This document shows positions 1 through 12,118 of a DNA stretch of 64,000 nt, in pieces. This DNA comes from Alectoria sarmentosa (Eukaryota > Ascomycota > Lecanoromycetes > Lecanorales > Parmeliaceae). Both the position numbers and the translations under genes were made by a program. The stretch lies in NCBI GenBank assembly GCA_009733775.1, contig WOGZ01000034.1:124001-188000 (forward strand), written 5' to 3'. The notes under the pieces were generated by a model that was not told the DNA's origin, did not search any database, and was given only the letters and a program-made list of their open reading frames with translations. Positions within the stretch are counted from its first letter, which is position 1. Every line of letters begins with the position of its first letter.

Positions 1-250
1 GCCACCATTTTGTACCTGTAATCCTCCGTTTCGTTTTTTCATGGGCCAAGCCAACCATCCAACACTCGCATCCGTAGAACCCAATAGTACAGCAAGAATG
101 CGGAGAAATCTCCCATTCTCGCCTCGCTTCAATCCAGCCCTACAATCACGTGACCCACACTAGCCGCCGTAATCGCGAACACCATCGAAAAGTCCAGCAG
201 TATCTCTACCAATTTCTCACCATCCCGGGTACGCATCACCGACCGCCATC

Positions 251-1060
251 ATGCGTACTTACGATGACACCTTCAGCGGTCAGAAAATCTACCCAGGCAA
301 GGTATGCCTCTGTCACATTCCACCTACAATCCCCTCAGAACTCCGCGGCATCAACAACCCTCCGAGCAGCAGCAGCGAATCTTCACATCTACTTGGGTGG
401 CAAGCCGAGAGGGAACAACCGCTGACACGAGAGGGCAATGTAGGGCAAGCTCTACATCCGCGGCGACAGCAAAATCTTCCGCTTCCAGAACGGCAAAACC
501 GAGTCCCTCTTCCTGCAGCGCAAGAATCCTCGTCGTATTGCGTGGACCGTGTTATTCCGGAGGCAGCATAAGAAGGGTATCACAGAGGTGAGTCCGGACT
601 AGTCTGGTTCTCATTAGATGAGATTGGACGTCGTGGGAGATGCCAAGGGCTGCTGGTTACACCATCGTGGCTTTCCAGTCTCCCGTTTAACCTCCATCTG
701 CACTTCTCTTCTAAAACTCTCTAGCTCCCTCTCTCATTTGCTCAATCTGCTAATCATCCTACTCTGCCACAGGAAACCTCCAAAAAGAGAACCCGCCGTA
801 CAGTAAAGCAGCAACGAGGTATCGTCGGCGCCCCCCTTGAACTTATCAAAGACCGTCGCTCGCAACGTCCCGAGGCCCGCGAGGCAGCGCGTAAAGAGGC
901 TATTGCGAAGGGCAAGGAGAAGAAAGCGACCGCTGAGAGCAAGAAGAAGGCCGAGAAGGCAAAGAGCGCGGCTGGCGCGGCGAGGGGGCAGCCGGGGAGG
1001 ATCCAGAGCAAAATGGGGTCTAAGGGTGTGCCGAACAAGGCGTCCGGAAAGACTCGTTGA
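251..1060 (+). CDS. RPL24: 60S ribosomal protein eL24
   Basis: Large-subunit ribosomal protein eL24 of the cytosolic ribosome. Three exons join in frame: 251-301, 444-587 and 773-1060, giving 160 residues, close to the usual 155-160 for fungi. Exon 1 encodes MRTYDDTFSGQKIYPGK, the typical N-terminus. Exon 2 carries the conserved core with FQNGKTESLFLQRKNPRR and WTVLFRRQHKKG. Exon 3 starts ETSKKRTRRTVKQQRG and ends in a long Lys/Ala-rich basic tail that contacts rRNA. Both introns have GT and AG ends (GTATGC..TGTAG and GTGAGT..CACAG). The second intron is 185 nt and pyrimidine rich. The start is fixed by the family N-terminus. Exon boundaries were read by eye. The annotation is very secure. 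Confidence 0.96.
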
Positions 1061-4000
1061 GTTAGTTATGGGGCGTGACTAGCGAGAAGGAGTGGAGCGC
1101 CCTTTACGATTTGAGGTCATGATCGAAAGCTGTCATAGGCGATAGCTGGAGCTAGGTTCATGATGTCAAGCATTTTGCGTCAATGGATAAGGCCAATGCC
1201 GTTCATTCTTTTAAGAGCCATCTTTCCAGTTTCGTTCTACATCTACGTCAAGGTGACCCTCTCAATCTCTGCAATTTCAGTACCGAGATAGACTGGAATG
1301 CTGCACAGCTATGATCAAGAGCCCTTATAACGTATCATTTGTACGGATTTAACCTCCAGCAACCTACTTGTAAAGAGCTCTATTCCGTGACTAGACAATG
1401 GAAGTTGAATGACATCAGAGGTACTGCTGGATGATATGAAATACAATTTTACAGCATAGCCCGAGAGGCTCTGAGCCGCGAATAGGAGGCAGTAAAAAGA
1501 CAAAAGCAGCCTGGGATGTCTATCTGGCCGGACCAAATGGCTGGCAACTTGTGAGGGCTAAAGCACATGTGGTAAATGTTTACCCTTCCAGCGGGCAACA
1601 TGCCCTAAAGCGTGCTGAAATTCAGTGAGTCTTACGGAGAAGGCACCCTCAGAAGCGGATTCTAGATATTTCTGAGACTTTTGGATGAATGGAAGCCCTC
1701 CATAGAGAATAACAAGCGAGCTATGCAGCTGAAAAGACGTTTGCTTGAATGCTGAGGTGGCCAGAGGCGTGCACAGTCAACAAGATACCGAAGTGCAAAA
1801 ATCGACACGTGGGGATAGGAGTTCCGTAGCTTGTGTAACTCTAGGGTATCAATGACTAGCATTAAAGATGTTTTCGACGCTGTCTACCTCATCGACATGG
1901 TGTCGGGCCAGGCAATTCCAGTTCCAGCGTCGGGTTTTAATCTTCGCGCTTCATTTAATCTTCGCGCTTCAAGGCCGCAACATCATCAAAACTTGGCAAA
2001 GATACATAATGCTCAAGCAGTCTTTCGCAGCGCAGGGCGCAAACAGAAGAGCAGCATGAATCCCCAAGGTCAGGTCAATGATCAGGATAGCACAAAAGCG
2101 AAGGCAGTGGAGACATGGTGTTTTGAATACAGCGGCACTTCAGGACATAGGTGAGAGAACTACAACGTGAGCTCCAAATCGCGCGTGTTGGACAAAGGTG
2201 TTCAGGTGGATGATAGCATCATAAGAAGTTCAGAGACTTCAGTCGAGCAGAGCCTGAGGACAGGCAAGGTGCGAGAGGTGCGAGGCCTTCTATCCGCCCT
2301 GGTAAGATTCCATTGGGCATGCTGTGACTGGTTCCGTCTGGGTCAAACCTTTCTTTCCCATCTCTGGAGTCTGGAAGGCACGGTGGTAATCTTGTCTATC
2401 GACATAAATGCTTCTCCACTGTCTGTACATCTGCACAAGCATCCTCGAAAGACTGCACTCATCAAAAAGCTCGATGATGATGAACTTCACGTGCTGAGAT
2501 TCAATCAACTGGTGCACAATTCAAGGATGTTGAAGAATGGCACATCTACTTGGATGATGGAGGAGCAAGGTGATGTCGTTGAGAAAGCCAAGCGAGACCA
2601 AGCTTCAATTAAGTAGTGTTGTGAGGATGGTAATTGCCTCGCTTCATTCGCCTATCGGAGCATATCGGGGGAGGTACCCCTGAGTTGACCGAATTCTGGT
2701 ATGGAATTCATAGGAACTCGGTGTACGTTCGGGACCGATCCCTTTGTCGTACATAGTCAGGAGCATGCCCACATGCATATTATTCCTTATGTTCTTCATG
2801 GTAGTCATAATCAGTCATTCATGAGCCCTAGCCCTACTGTCGGCCTATAGTTATTCCACTGCGTAATCTGTTCCTAATAACAATTAGGCGACAGCTTTCG
2901 GAGAAAATGCCAAGGCACCCATCTTGATCGTTCCTTTCAAAGTCTTTACACGCAAGTTGAAGCATTGCTGTGCCCATGGTGCATACGTGAAAGATCATTT
3001 GCGACTTACTTCACTAACACTATTCGCCATGGATTCGGTGCCGAGCGAGCAAAAAAAGCTCATCTCAGCTACTACCAACTCCCTAGACTTTATGGAAGAC
3101 ACTGTCGATATATGTGGTCTTGTCAGGAGCTCAAGCTGTTGTCTGCTATCTCCAAGTCAGTTGATGCTAGAGATCTTCAGATATGCTCTCGACTGCTTGT
3201 ATTTGTTCTGTTGGAAATGACGGTCCAGTATGACCACCTTCTCTTCTGTTCACAACTCTTGCTCGAATCACCGTCCTGTAATACTTACTGTCACTTGCAA
3301 TCCTGTACCTGTCTTATGTACTACGAGACCACATATGATTAATGATTACTACCTTGGAATTATCTTGCTTTCAAAAAGAAACCTCAATATCGTTGGCCCT
3401 TATGCTATTCAGATCACTGGCCTGCTTTTGTAGCCTTTGCCAACCATTATGCTTTGTGCTTGTGAAGATGATGAGCTACGCGGACAATTATTGAACATAT
3501 TCTTCTATGCAACTGAAGCGGTTACTGCCAGCCGTAGGGTGTGCTGTTGAATCCTGAGCATTGCCACGAGTATCAAAAGAGAGCAAAACAAAAAAAAGGA
3601 AACATTTGGCTGGATTTGAACTAAGAAGGAGCAAAAGGAAATGCCACACAAGTCAGGATCAGGCTGCCAATTTTGCGCTATGCGTTTGTGAGATTGGGCT
3701 GGTGGGACCTTTCTGCGCTTGCATGGCACCATCTAAAAGAGGCTCAGAAAGACGAGGGTTGTCATAATGGAGGGCGCCGGTGGGGATAACGCTGGGAGCC
3801 CCGGTGCGAAACGAATAGACGCTGAGTAGGGAGAGCAAGGGGCTGATCACGAGGATATAGAGGTGGATAGGGAGGATGGTGGGATGGCTTTGGCAACAGA
3901 CGAATGAGTGCAAAAACTTCTGGGCTTCAAACGCGGCACGCGGCCAGATACCTTGAATGAGAGAGTGGTATGATACCCTGAATGAATATAATTGGAAGCA

Positions 4001-4174
4001 GAGGTGATATGATTGATACTGAGCTGCAACTTGCTGCTAAAAGCAATCTGCTCAGATGACGTCTCAGCCCTCGCTCATCCTAGCGCAATCCTTCAAACAG
4101 TATCCACAAGCAACGATCCACAGCTCTTATCCGCCTGCACATCTCAATCCCAACGCACAGAACAGACCAAAGCT
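1061..4174. other. gene-poor stretch, no secure gene
   Basis: About 3.1 kb without a gene I can support. Open frames of 60-149 codons exist on both strands but none matches a family I recognise. The best is 2167-2616 (+), 149 codons, with a stretch near residues 38-70 (RGLLSALVRFHWACCDW, then GQTFLSHLW) that faintly recalls the post-RT connection segment of fungal retroelements. It lacks catalytic motifs and I do not call it. A short direct duplication (TTTAATCTTCGCGCTTCA, twice) lies at about 1935-1972. Confidence 0.5.
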
Positions 4175-5164
4175 TCAAGCCGCCTCTGCCATCTCCACAT
4201 CCTTTCCGTTCCCGTCACCCCAGAACCTCTCATCATCATCATCCTCCTCCTCCTCCTCAAGGCACTCATCCTCAAAGTCACTCAAATCGCTCTCACCCAC
4301 CGTCCCCGTCCCCATCCCCGGCGTCCCCTCCCCATCCATCTTCATCGCAATCAACGCCTCCACCTTCCCATGATCCGTACCCCACACCGCCTCCCGCAGA
4401 CCCTTCCCCCACTGCAAATCCGTGCCAAACTCGTGCTCGCACAGCTTGACCGCCTGCCATGCATGCCTGGACAGAGTCCGTGCTGAGGGATGATTGCCAT
4501 ATTTCTCGCTACCATAGTAGGCCATGAGTTCTCTGGCGACGGAGTCGACAATGCGGTGGGATTTGCGCAGCTCGTAGACCCAGATGCGGATTTTCTTTAA
4601 GCGGAGGGCTTTGGCGCGGCCGTAGGCGTTCCAGTCTATGCCTTTGGCTGCTACCGGGTGGGTGTTGGGTGAGTTTCTCTTCGATGTGAGAGGAGGGGGA
4701 AGTGAAAACCTACCTATGTGGTTATCATTCTGGGACTTTGCATCTTCCTTCTTTTTCGTCAGCAAGTTGCTTGGTACTTGTGAAGCTTGAGACAGCTGCC
4801 GTGGGTGGGGAGATGGCTTCTGAACGTTGAGCTCCTCATTTTGTTTGGGCGGCTTGCCCGAGACCCCTGGCGCTTTAGACTGCGGTGTTGAATGATGAGT
4901 ACGCTTGTGGGCTTTGTACCTTGAGTAGCCTGAGGCTCTTGGAGCTTGAGAACCCAGAGGTGCATGGCGAGTGGGCTTCGGAACGTTTTGCCTTGAACTA
5001 GCTGACAGCTTAGAGATGCGATGCTGTTGACGATTTTGCGTCGCCTGCCTGAGAAGGCCGAGACGTGGACGACGGGGACCTAAGGCGGTGTCATTTGGCC
5101 ATGAGAGGGGTGTACTCTGAGAAAGCATCCCTCTACGCGCGCGAGCAAATTTGGTGACAGCCAT
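4175..5164 (-). CDS. hypothetical protein with basic N-half and acidic C-terminus
   Basis: I do not recognise this protein. From the ATG at 5164 (MAVTKFARARRG) it has 329 residues. The frame stays open upstream to about 5332, but those residues look like leader. The N-terminal 180 residues are basic, Ser/Pro/Gln rich and probably disordered. A folded-looking segment follows, from GIDWNAYGRAKALRLKKI through SARTLSRHAWQAVKLCEHEF to LQWGKGLREAVWGTDHGKVE. The C-terminus is strongly acidic (LEEEEEDDDDE). A 63-nt segment at 4651-4713 has GTAGGT..GGTAG ends and a multiple-of-three length, so it could be an intron (308 residues if removed). The compositional structure and long frame support a real gene, but the function is unknown. 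Confidence 0.6.
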   Translation of the reverse strand: MAVTKFARARRGMLSQSTPLSWPNDTALGPRRPRLGLLRQATQNRQQHRISKLSASSRQNVPKPTRHAPLGSQAPRASGYSRYKAHKRTHHSTPQSKAPGVSGKPPKQNEELNVQKPSPHPRQLSQASQVPSNLLTKKKEDAKSQNDNHIGRFSLPPPLTSKRNSPNTHPVAAKGIDWNAYGRAKALRLKKIRIWVYELRKSHRIVDSVARELMAYYGSEKYGNHPSARTLSRHAWQAVKLCEHEFGTDLQWGKGLREAVWGTDHGKVEALIAMKMDGEGTPGMGTGTVGESDLSDFEDECLEEEEEDDDDERFWGDGNGKDVEMAEAA

Positions 5165-5738
5165 GGTGAAGAGTAACCTTTCTGGGGCGACTGCCTGGTT
5201 GATGAAACTTCGAGGAAGAGGTTGAAAGAAGCTTGGGAGGTAACGACTCGCGACGTCACGTCCAAGACAAAGGTGTTGACCCGGCAAAGTAAATGAACCT
5301 CGGGCTCTCTTCGGATGCTGAAAGGGTTTCACTGTGCTCTTTGTGTGTGAACAATGCCATTGTGCAATGGCATGCTGAGACCCACATTCCAGGTCCTATC
5401 ACCAACAGATGCGACCCATCAGCCACTAGGACTCATCAACAGACCATAATGTGAGATTATCTTCAACAGAAGACGACTTGATATCTGATGTGTGAGAAGC
5501 TTTCGCATTTTGATACTTTAGGCAAAAGCTCTATTCGTGGATAAGTAAATGGAGAATTTGCTGGAATCCAACAGCATTCACTCAAGTATCGTGCGCGATT
5601 GCTGTAGGCAGATTTGACGTTCATCTACACGGTCGTAAACTTTCTCAATGTCAAAACTCTTGACCATCACAGATCCTATAATCCGGGTTGCCTTTAGAAG
5701 ACAGACTGCTCTAATAGCTGCGACTGAGCACCAGCACA
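5165..5738. other. intergenic, nothing recognised
   Basis: About 570 nt between the hypothetical gene and the dehydrogenase pseudogene. It would hold the promoter of the minus-strand hypothetical gene. I see no convincing frame or repeat. Confidence 0.4.
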
Positions 5739-6760
5739 TCAAGCCTCTCTCTTTGCGCTGTTGTAGAAGCAGCCCCTCCGAGTCCTCATCATATCAATCA
5801 TTCCACCCTGAGTCACCTTCTCTGACAATGTGCCCACCCGCAGAATCTCCAGCCGATACAGCCGATACATACGTGCCATGGTATACCCGCAGCCCACATT
5901 GCTGAGCGCCGCTCTCGCGAATCTTATGGGTGTAAGGTTTCGAATGTTCGATGGCCCACTATTTCCAAGGTTTTGGATAACACCCACTCCTGTGCCCATG
6001 ACCACAGCGTTCTTTTGTGTCGCTCGCATCCCCGCGTTGAAGGTTCTAGTAAGGGACCCAATATAGCCTTTGCAGCTGCTATATACACCCACCGGAAGTT
6101 TGAGAGTCAGCTTTTTCCCATCACAACGCAGATTGAATTACAAAACAGGTCTTGGAAGCACTCTCGAAGACCAAAGACATGTCTTACTCTCGAAGCCGTC
6201 TTGCGACACAGAAAGGTACATATTTAAGGGCAAACCAAGTATAAACCGTACCGAAATAGGCCAGCCCAATGCAGCCAGCGGAGGAAGTGTCTATGATTGG
6301 TCCATTACGGGCAAGGGCAGGAGAGTACTCGAGTGAGCCGAGTAGTGAAGTAAGTGTTCAGGTAGATCTGAATATCTACCTCATCGTTGGTGTATTTTTC
6401 CAGTTCTTCACGAACTTAGAGGGGTGACCAGCGAGCCTACCTATATAGTTGACCAAGACCGAAAGGTGCAGGTCTGCAAACCAGCAAGAGATTCCTCACG
6501 GTCCTTGGTTGTCGCTGTAGCATCCAACAAGAAAAGCCTCGTTGTGTTCAGCTGCTTCTCGACCTGCGACAAATCCGGCCGATCCCGGTCATGTAGGATG
6601 GCATTGAAACGGTATTCACGGAATGCTTGCGCAAAACCCCTACCAATACTATCTGCAACTCCGGTGACAGAAGCCCAAGATCCTTGATTTGAGAGAAGGT
6701 TTGGGGGTAGGGAAAGTAGACGTGCTGAACGAATTTGTAAAGGACATGTAAAGTAAGTTT
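5739..6760 (-). pseudogene. short-chain dehydrogenase (17-beta-HSD/3-ketoacyl-CoA reductase-like) pseudogene
   Basis: The minus strand carries, in family order but in different frames, the parts of a very-long-chain 3-oxoacyl-CoA reductase/HSD-type SDR. These are an N-terminal aromatic stretch near 6690-6760; a Rossmann start GSWASVTGVADSIGRGFA with LHDRDRPDLSQVEKQL (about 6480-6690); then, after a frame change, LSVLVNYIGRLAGHP; then REELEKYTNDEVDIQIYLNT; then, shifted again, ARNGPIIDTSSAGCIGLAYF (about 6230-6310). The catalytic segment VYSSCKGYIGSLTRTF, keeping the YxxxK pair, and a C-terminal part ending at 5739 follow. At least three frame changes and extra sequence between AYFG and VYSSCK mean it cannot make an intact enzyme by simple splicing. 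The Gly-rich cofactor loop is also altered (TGVADSIG). It is best read as a decayed gene. Confidence 0.78.
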
Positions 6761-8871
6761 TGCAATGGGGGAAAAGATGCTGGCTCTCGAGCAGCAAGCT
6801 GACAGTCGCGCATATATTTGATTTTACTGTACCGCAGTTGAAGGGAAGGCGCAGTTGAAGGGAAGGGTAGCATTCTGAGCGACTCAGGCACCTCATGTGC
6901 CGAGCAGAGTTTTGGTAGACATGATAATTGTGGACGACTGTTGATTGATGACTAAGGTATGCAGATTTGGTGTTACACATGTTCGGGTATACGCAAGGCC
7001 AAGAACTGACCTCCAACTGGCAAGAGGAAAAAGTCAAGAAAGTGTGTATACCTAGGTACCTACCTCAACTTACTCCATCTACCTGTAGGTCTTTGGCGTG
7101 GCATGTTTTCTGTGTCTGTACTGTGAATTTGGCTGCATAGCTGCCACTTCTGGATTCCATTGCCAAAGGCATTCAAAGAGGAGAGTTGGAGGACGTTCTC
7201 AGACCCGTATCACAGCAGCCTAATGATGCCAATAGGGAGTCTGACATTGTATTAATTTACCGTCGTATGTATGTATTATGTATTATTAGGTATCTGTACA
7301 ATTATAATTCGGTCACAGTAGACTGTTGAATCAGAGTCCAGAAGGACCGAAACGGCGGCTCCTTTTAAAAGATCGACGCTGGCAAGGGGGACCCTGGAGG
7401 TGTTTCTTGTGAGAACCCGGTATTTTAATGTATCAGCCGCTAGATCGCTAGATCGATCGGTTTAACTAGCAGGGTTTCATTTTGTCAGTGACACTAAAGT
7501 AATGTGTTGGTGAGAAAGTCGAGCCTGTTCGCCCCGGCGGCCGAGGGACCATTGGTCCTACATAAAGTACCTAAGTATTTGGAATAAAGATAAAGTACAT
7601 CAAGTACATTAAGTAAGGAGTTTGCATACTGTACTTGCAAGCATTAGGCTTGGTCCGGAAGCCTGGTAAAGAAATTTCGTGATTAAATTACAATTCTCAT
7701 TGGGCGTACATAATTACTTTACGTTTGATATGTAAGAGAAATTAGCAATATTATTCTTCTTTTATTTGACGCAGACTACGGGTCTCGCGCTGATTCGGCA
7801 ATCGTAAGGTAGCCAAAGAGAAAATAGAATATACATGATCTGCGTTGGCGTTGATAGACTCGCAGCTTCCCTGGCTCCACAAACGCCTTGTCACTCGCAA
7901 TTGGCTAAAGCCCTAATCTCCGACGCTCCGACCACCTTCCAGACTCTAATAGACGCGCATAGGAGAAAAGTCTCGATGAAATTACTTTGTCATTACCTTA
8001 AGTACTCTATTACTCTTAGGCCGTTACAGAGCCACGACATAAAACCCCTCACTCTCAGCTTGGGCCTCGACGCCACAACAATAACATTGCCCGGCCCCAC
8101 GCTTGTACTCGGAGAATAGGGGAGACTTGTGACTGACAGCGTGGAGGTGAGCATAGACGACATGGCAAAGGGTACGATCGAGACAGTGATGAGGGAGAGC
8201 CAGTCGAGCTTTGCTTCTCTCAGCTCTGTTGCTCAGCTTCTGTCCGTCTCGTGCGACATCCGCCGCCTTCTGCCGTCATAGTGGCGTCCCAAAGAATTCG
8301 TCTCGATTCTCAAACAGATGGCTGGCCTTGCCAATTGGAGCATGGGTAGGCTGGGTACCCAAGTACCTCACGAATGATGAAATGTTCCAATGCCCTAGTC
8401 TTCCCGTCGGAGACGCTTGTTGTTGTGCGTCGCTCGACGCGGGTGATGGGATTGCTCATCTTTGAATCACCCTGCGGGCCTTCGGGGCGTATCATACATA
8501 GTTATAGGCTATAAGCTGACGCTTCCCCTAATCAAGGAAGCCAGACCCCTCTTGTAAGTAGTGGACGTGCTTTCTTATGACCTCAAAATCTTGTACTTAG
8601 CTCTCCTACCAAAGTCAAGGCAGTCGAGAGCGTGGCACTTTCTCCAAATATTTGATTGTTGTCAATCGCTACATGCTGTGGACCCGATCCTGACCGAGAT
8701 CCACAAACTCCAACTCCAACTCCAACTCCTACTTTGGCTTTCCTTCCAACCCAAGCCTCGGTGACTCGGGAATCTCCCCCTCCATCTCTTTTTCACCCCT
8801 ACAATCTTTTCTTCACTCCACCAATTGCTCATCTTGACATTCTCACATAAATCCCATCACCGCCAGCCAAC
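6761..8871. other. gene-poor stretch
   Basis: About 2.1 kb without a supportable gene. It contains AT-rich patches (7235-7320 and 7680-7770), short reiterations of AAGTAC at about 7560-7620, and a small GATC-rich cluster (TAGATCGCTAGATCGATCGG) near 7440. The last 300 nt are pyrimidine rich and serve as the likely promoter and leader of the RGS gene that starts at 8872. A (CCAACT)-type run sits at about 8708-8727. Confidence 0.45.
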
Positions 8872-10516
8872 ATGGTCTACTCTCTCACATACCGTCGTCC
8901 ACCACATGTCGACTCCGCTCGAGCTTCTGTCCTCGGGGATGAGAAGGCCAAATCCATTGGCGAGGCATCCATCGATTCTCAAGGCTCTGGAGGAATGTCC
9001 TTTGGTATCCCCGATGCCTTGTCCTTTGACCGCATCATCACTGGAGGCACTTGCCCAGTAGGTGGATTTCCTGTCTTCTTCCATCCATGCAACCCAGGCT
9101 TCAACTTCACCCTGCAGTATCAGCAGGGCATTGAAGCTGGCAATTGATCAGCATCTCCTCTACACCACTGCTCGGACTGCCTTTGCTTGAATCGTTGTGG
9201 CCTGCTTGGCTGACCCAACGCCTTCTAGCCATGCACAGCACGCGACTTTATGAACTACCTCGTCTACATTGAACACTCCGCCGAGAACCTCCAATTCTAC
9301 CTTTGGTATCGAGACTACCTCAAGCGTTTCAATGAACTTCCATCAAACGAGCGTGCACTTGCACCAGAATGGTCCGCAGAACAGGCAGAGATGGATGCAC
9401 AGGCAACTCAGGGAACACCAGGACCAAAGCAGCAGATCAGTGCTGAGACTGCAGCTGTGTTCAAAGGCACAGATTTCGCTCCTCCCGTGGCTAGTGTAGT
9501 TGAGGTCAAAGGCAACCCTTTCAGTACACCACCAAGAACCCCAAATGGCGACGTATACAGAGAGAGTGTTGCTCCATCGGAGCGTGCGTGGAGCGAGAGC
9601 TGCTCTACGCTGAAATCCAACAACGGCAAATCTTTCCAGACAAAGACTGCAGGTGCTTTTCAAGGAGCTGACCTCAAATGGCAACCATGTGAGCGCTCAT
9701 TCCTCTCGGCGACCCAAGTACAACGCTAACGTTTGGGCAGTCACGATCCAGCCGTTTCGAGAGGAAATATCACGCATCATTGCAATATACGTAGCGGATG
9801 GTGCGCCTCGCCAGCTAAATCTCTCGGCGAAGGAGCGGACGACTCTACTGCACGCCTTGGCCAACACTACTCACCCAACAGCCTTCCGAGTTGTCGTCCA
9901 CACGGTTGAATGGTCTCTCCGTCACCAAGCCCACCCCAACTTCATTCGATGGACCATTTGCAACGGTAACGCGCCCCGCGTTGTCTTCGCCCGTGGTCTC
10001 GGTGTTGCCGGCATCCTTAGTGGTATCATTTGTGCTGCTCTCATTACCCTCAGTAACGCTGGTCGCGGCTGGAGAGTACTTTCGGCCATTGGCTTCATGA
10101 TTGGTGTTGCAACACTCATTGCTGCCTGGAAGGGCATGTGCGTCGTATGTTCTTTCTGAACCCCAAGCCGAGCTGCCATCGCTAATTCTTCTCAGGTCCT
10201 CCACGGCATGCACCATCGCCATCTCCGCCCATGGGAGCTTTTCGCCGAAGACGACGACGAATCTTCCTGGGACCTGGGCAAAGGTTCCTTCGACACTATC
10301 GGCAGCGCCAATAGTTATGAAGACGAACCCTGGGTCGCCAAATACGAGAAACGCAACATCATCCGTAAAGTGTTTGATCGCGAAGTCTGGATCCAAGAGC
10401 CGGCTCTCCGGCAAATCCAGGACACCATCTTCGTGCAGGCTCTTGGAGGCGCGCTGATCATCACGACGATCTCCGTGGGAATATTCTGCGCGTTCCCAAA
10501 AGGCAACTACTATTAG
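8872..10516 (+). CDS. RAX1: RGS-domain membrane protein, Rax1-like
   Basis: Four exons join in frame: 8872-9061, 9239-9688, 9741-10144 and 10196-10516, giving 454 residues. The exon 1/2 junction restores GGTCPVARDFMNYLVYIEHS, the start of a fungal RGS domain. The exon 2/3 junction restores WQPFTIQPFREEISRII. The split RGS domain (about residues 64-275) is interrupted by a Ser/Pro/Gly linker encoded by exon 2, as in fungal Rax1 proteins. Hydrophobic segments lie at about 298-318, 325-345 and the C-terminus (about 426-447), giving the RGS plus three-TM layout. In yeast Rax1 marks bud sites at the plasma membrane; in filamentous fungi the family acts in polarity and morphogenesis. Introns are 177, 52 and 51 nt with GT/AG ends. 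The start at 8872 sits behind a pyrimidine-rich leader. Confidence 0.9.
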
Positions 10517-11220
10517 GTGCATATGCTCTGCATAGCGTTGCGTTGAGTCTGACATCTGACATGCATGCATCGCTGACCGGAGACGCTCGGCCAAATGCGC
10601 ATCTGCTTGCTTCACCCAGACACACTATTTGCATTTACTCCTACTTTCATTCTATTTTCTCGCTCTTCTGACCAATCATTACCATCTGTTCATGTTGCTC
10701 AAGAGATGGCGCTTGCATGGCGTTGGAACATCATACCCCATTTGGCGACGGCGCTTAGACGAAAGAAAAGGGAAACGTGCTGCTCTATTGGAGGCCGAGA
10801 AAGATGCCTCTGGAAGTTGCTTGCGCTGCGAGTACAGGTACTACAATTCATTGTAATGCATGACTAGGGTAAAACAGCTAACAGTTGACCAAACTACGTC
10901 TGATTAATGAAGAAAGCTTTTGAGCTGTACCGATTCGTAGACTGTTGTGGTTGGTAAATCTCAATTTTCTATCGCTGTTTTCTTTCCATACCGTGCATTT
11001 ACATTCTCAATTTATCCAGAGCACACCCTTGTCAACCGCATCGTTGGGCATCTGGGCAAGGTATTTTAGGTCCATCTCCAAAGATGCGTGTTGCTCTACT
11101 TCAAGAGTCGATCCAGTATCTTCTGCCCAATACGTCAATCAGGTCCGTTACCTCTGTAGCATCGCCTGCCAACCTCCCCATCACTGAGAGCTTCCCTTCC
11201 TGTGAGCTAGGACCTCGAAG
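10517..11220. other. intergenic, nothing recognised
   Basis: About 700 nt between the convergent Rax1-like and GNA1 genes. It should hold both 3' ends. No coherent coding frame was seen. Confidence 0.4.
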
Positions 11221-12118
11221 TCATTGATCGTAGTAGTGTGCCATCTCCAGTCCGACCCTCTGATAGCCGCATTTGACGTAGAAGCCTTCATTCGTTTCGG
11301 AGCAATCGAGAATTGTCTAAGGAGAATCATGTCAGCTGGGTAAGATTGAAAAAGGGTCCGACTTGTTAGTATCGGGGAAGGCGAGAGCGTGGGGTGAGGG
11401 GTGGGAGCTGTGGGGGAAGTCGTGGGGGAGTGGGATGCCTGACAGCAGCGTAAAGAGGGCAAGAACGGGTGAGGAGTTGTGCCCAGACAATGCCAGTCCA
11501 GCGGCTGGTAGTATATAAGGCTCTCAGGGGCTCGCAGCCAGGGCTAAGTGAGCGTGTGCAGGCCATGGCTCTCGAAGCTGGAACGAGAACAGAAGGACTG
11601 ACCTTGTAACACCCAACCTTCTCGGCAATAAAATCGAGAGCCTCTATTATGCGAAGGCCTAGCTTCTTCCCTTGCTGGTCTTTGTTGACAACGATGTCTT
11701 CGATATGGCCCACCAAGCCGAGATTGTGTATACTATCCACAACAGTGAAGTTAGCGCATGCCATCGACAGCTCCAAGACCGCCACTCACAATTTCCTCTC
11801 TGCTACCACGCATCCCGTCCCCACCACCTTCCCGTCCCCATCACACACTACCAGTATGTAGTACTCATCCCCCCGCTTGGCCATCCAGTCGTACCGTTCA
11901 GTCCATGCCTGCTCCGATATGTCGCCCACGGTGGTGAGGACCTTCAGCACGTCCAGAACGCCAGCCTTGTAGTCTGAGCGTTGCAATGGACGCATGGTAT
12001 ATTTCTCTGGTAGCGCGGAGGTGACATCTGGGGAGATGAGGGAGGCGGAGAAGAGAGGGCCATGAGTGGAATGGGGCAAGTTTGCGTTACCCGTGGTGGC
12101 TGCTGGAGATTGCCACAT
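11221..12118 (-). CDS. GNA1: glucosamine-6-phosphate N-acetyltransferase
   Basis: GNAT-fold enzyme that acetylates glucosamine-6-phosphate with acetyl-CoA, a step to UDP-GlcNAc for chitin and glycans. Three exons on the minus strand: 12118-11790, 11732-11603 and 11316-11221, giving 184 residues. Exon 1 carries MRPLQRSDYKAGVLDVLKVL and YYILVVCDGDGKVVGTGCVV. The exon 1/2 junction gives ERKFIHNLGLVGHIEDIVV. Exon 2 has the acetyl-CoA loop KDQQGKKLG. Exon 3 gives TILDCSETNEGFYVKCGY then GLEMAHYYDQ, the family signature end. Intron 1 is 57 nt; intron 2 is unusually long at 286 nt. The start codon at 12118 is the first in frame. It is divergent from TRM44 with 317 nt between the starts. Confidence 0.94.

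Noticed and set aside
9845..10615. 256-codon minus-strand frame
   Set aside because: Antisense shadow of Rax1-like exons 3 and 4.
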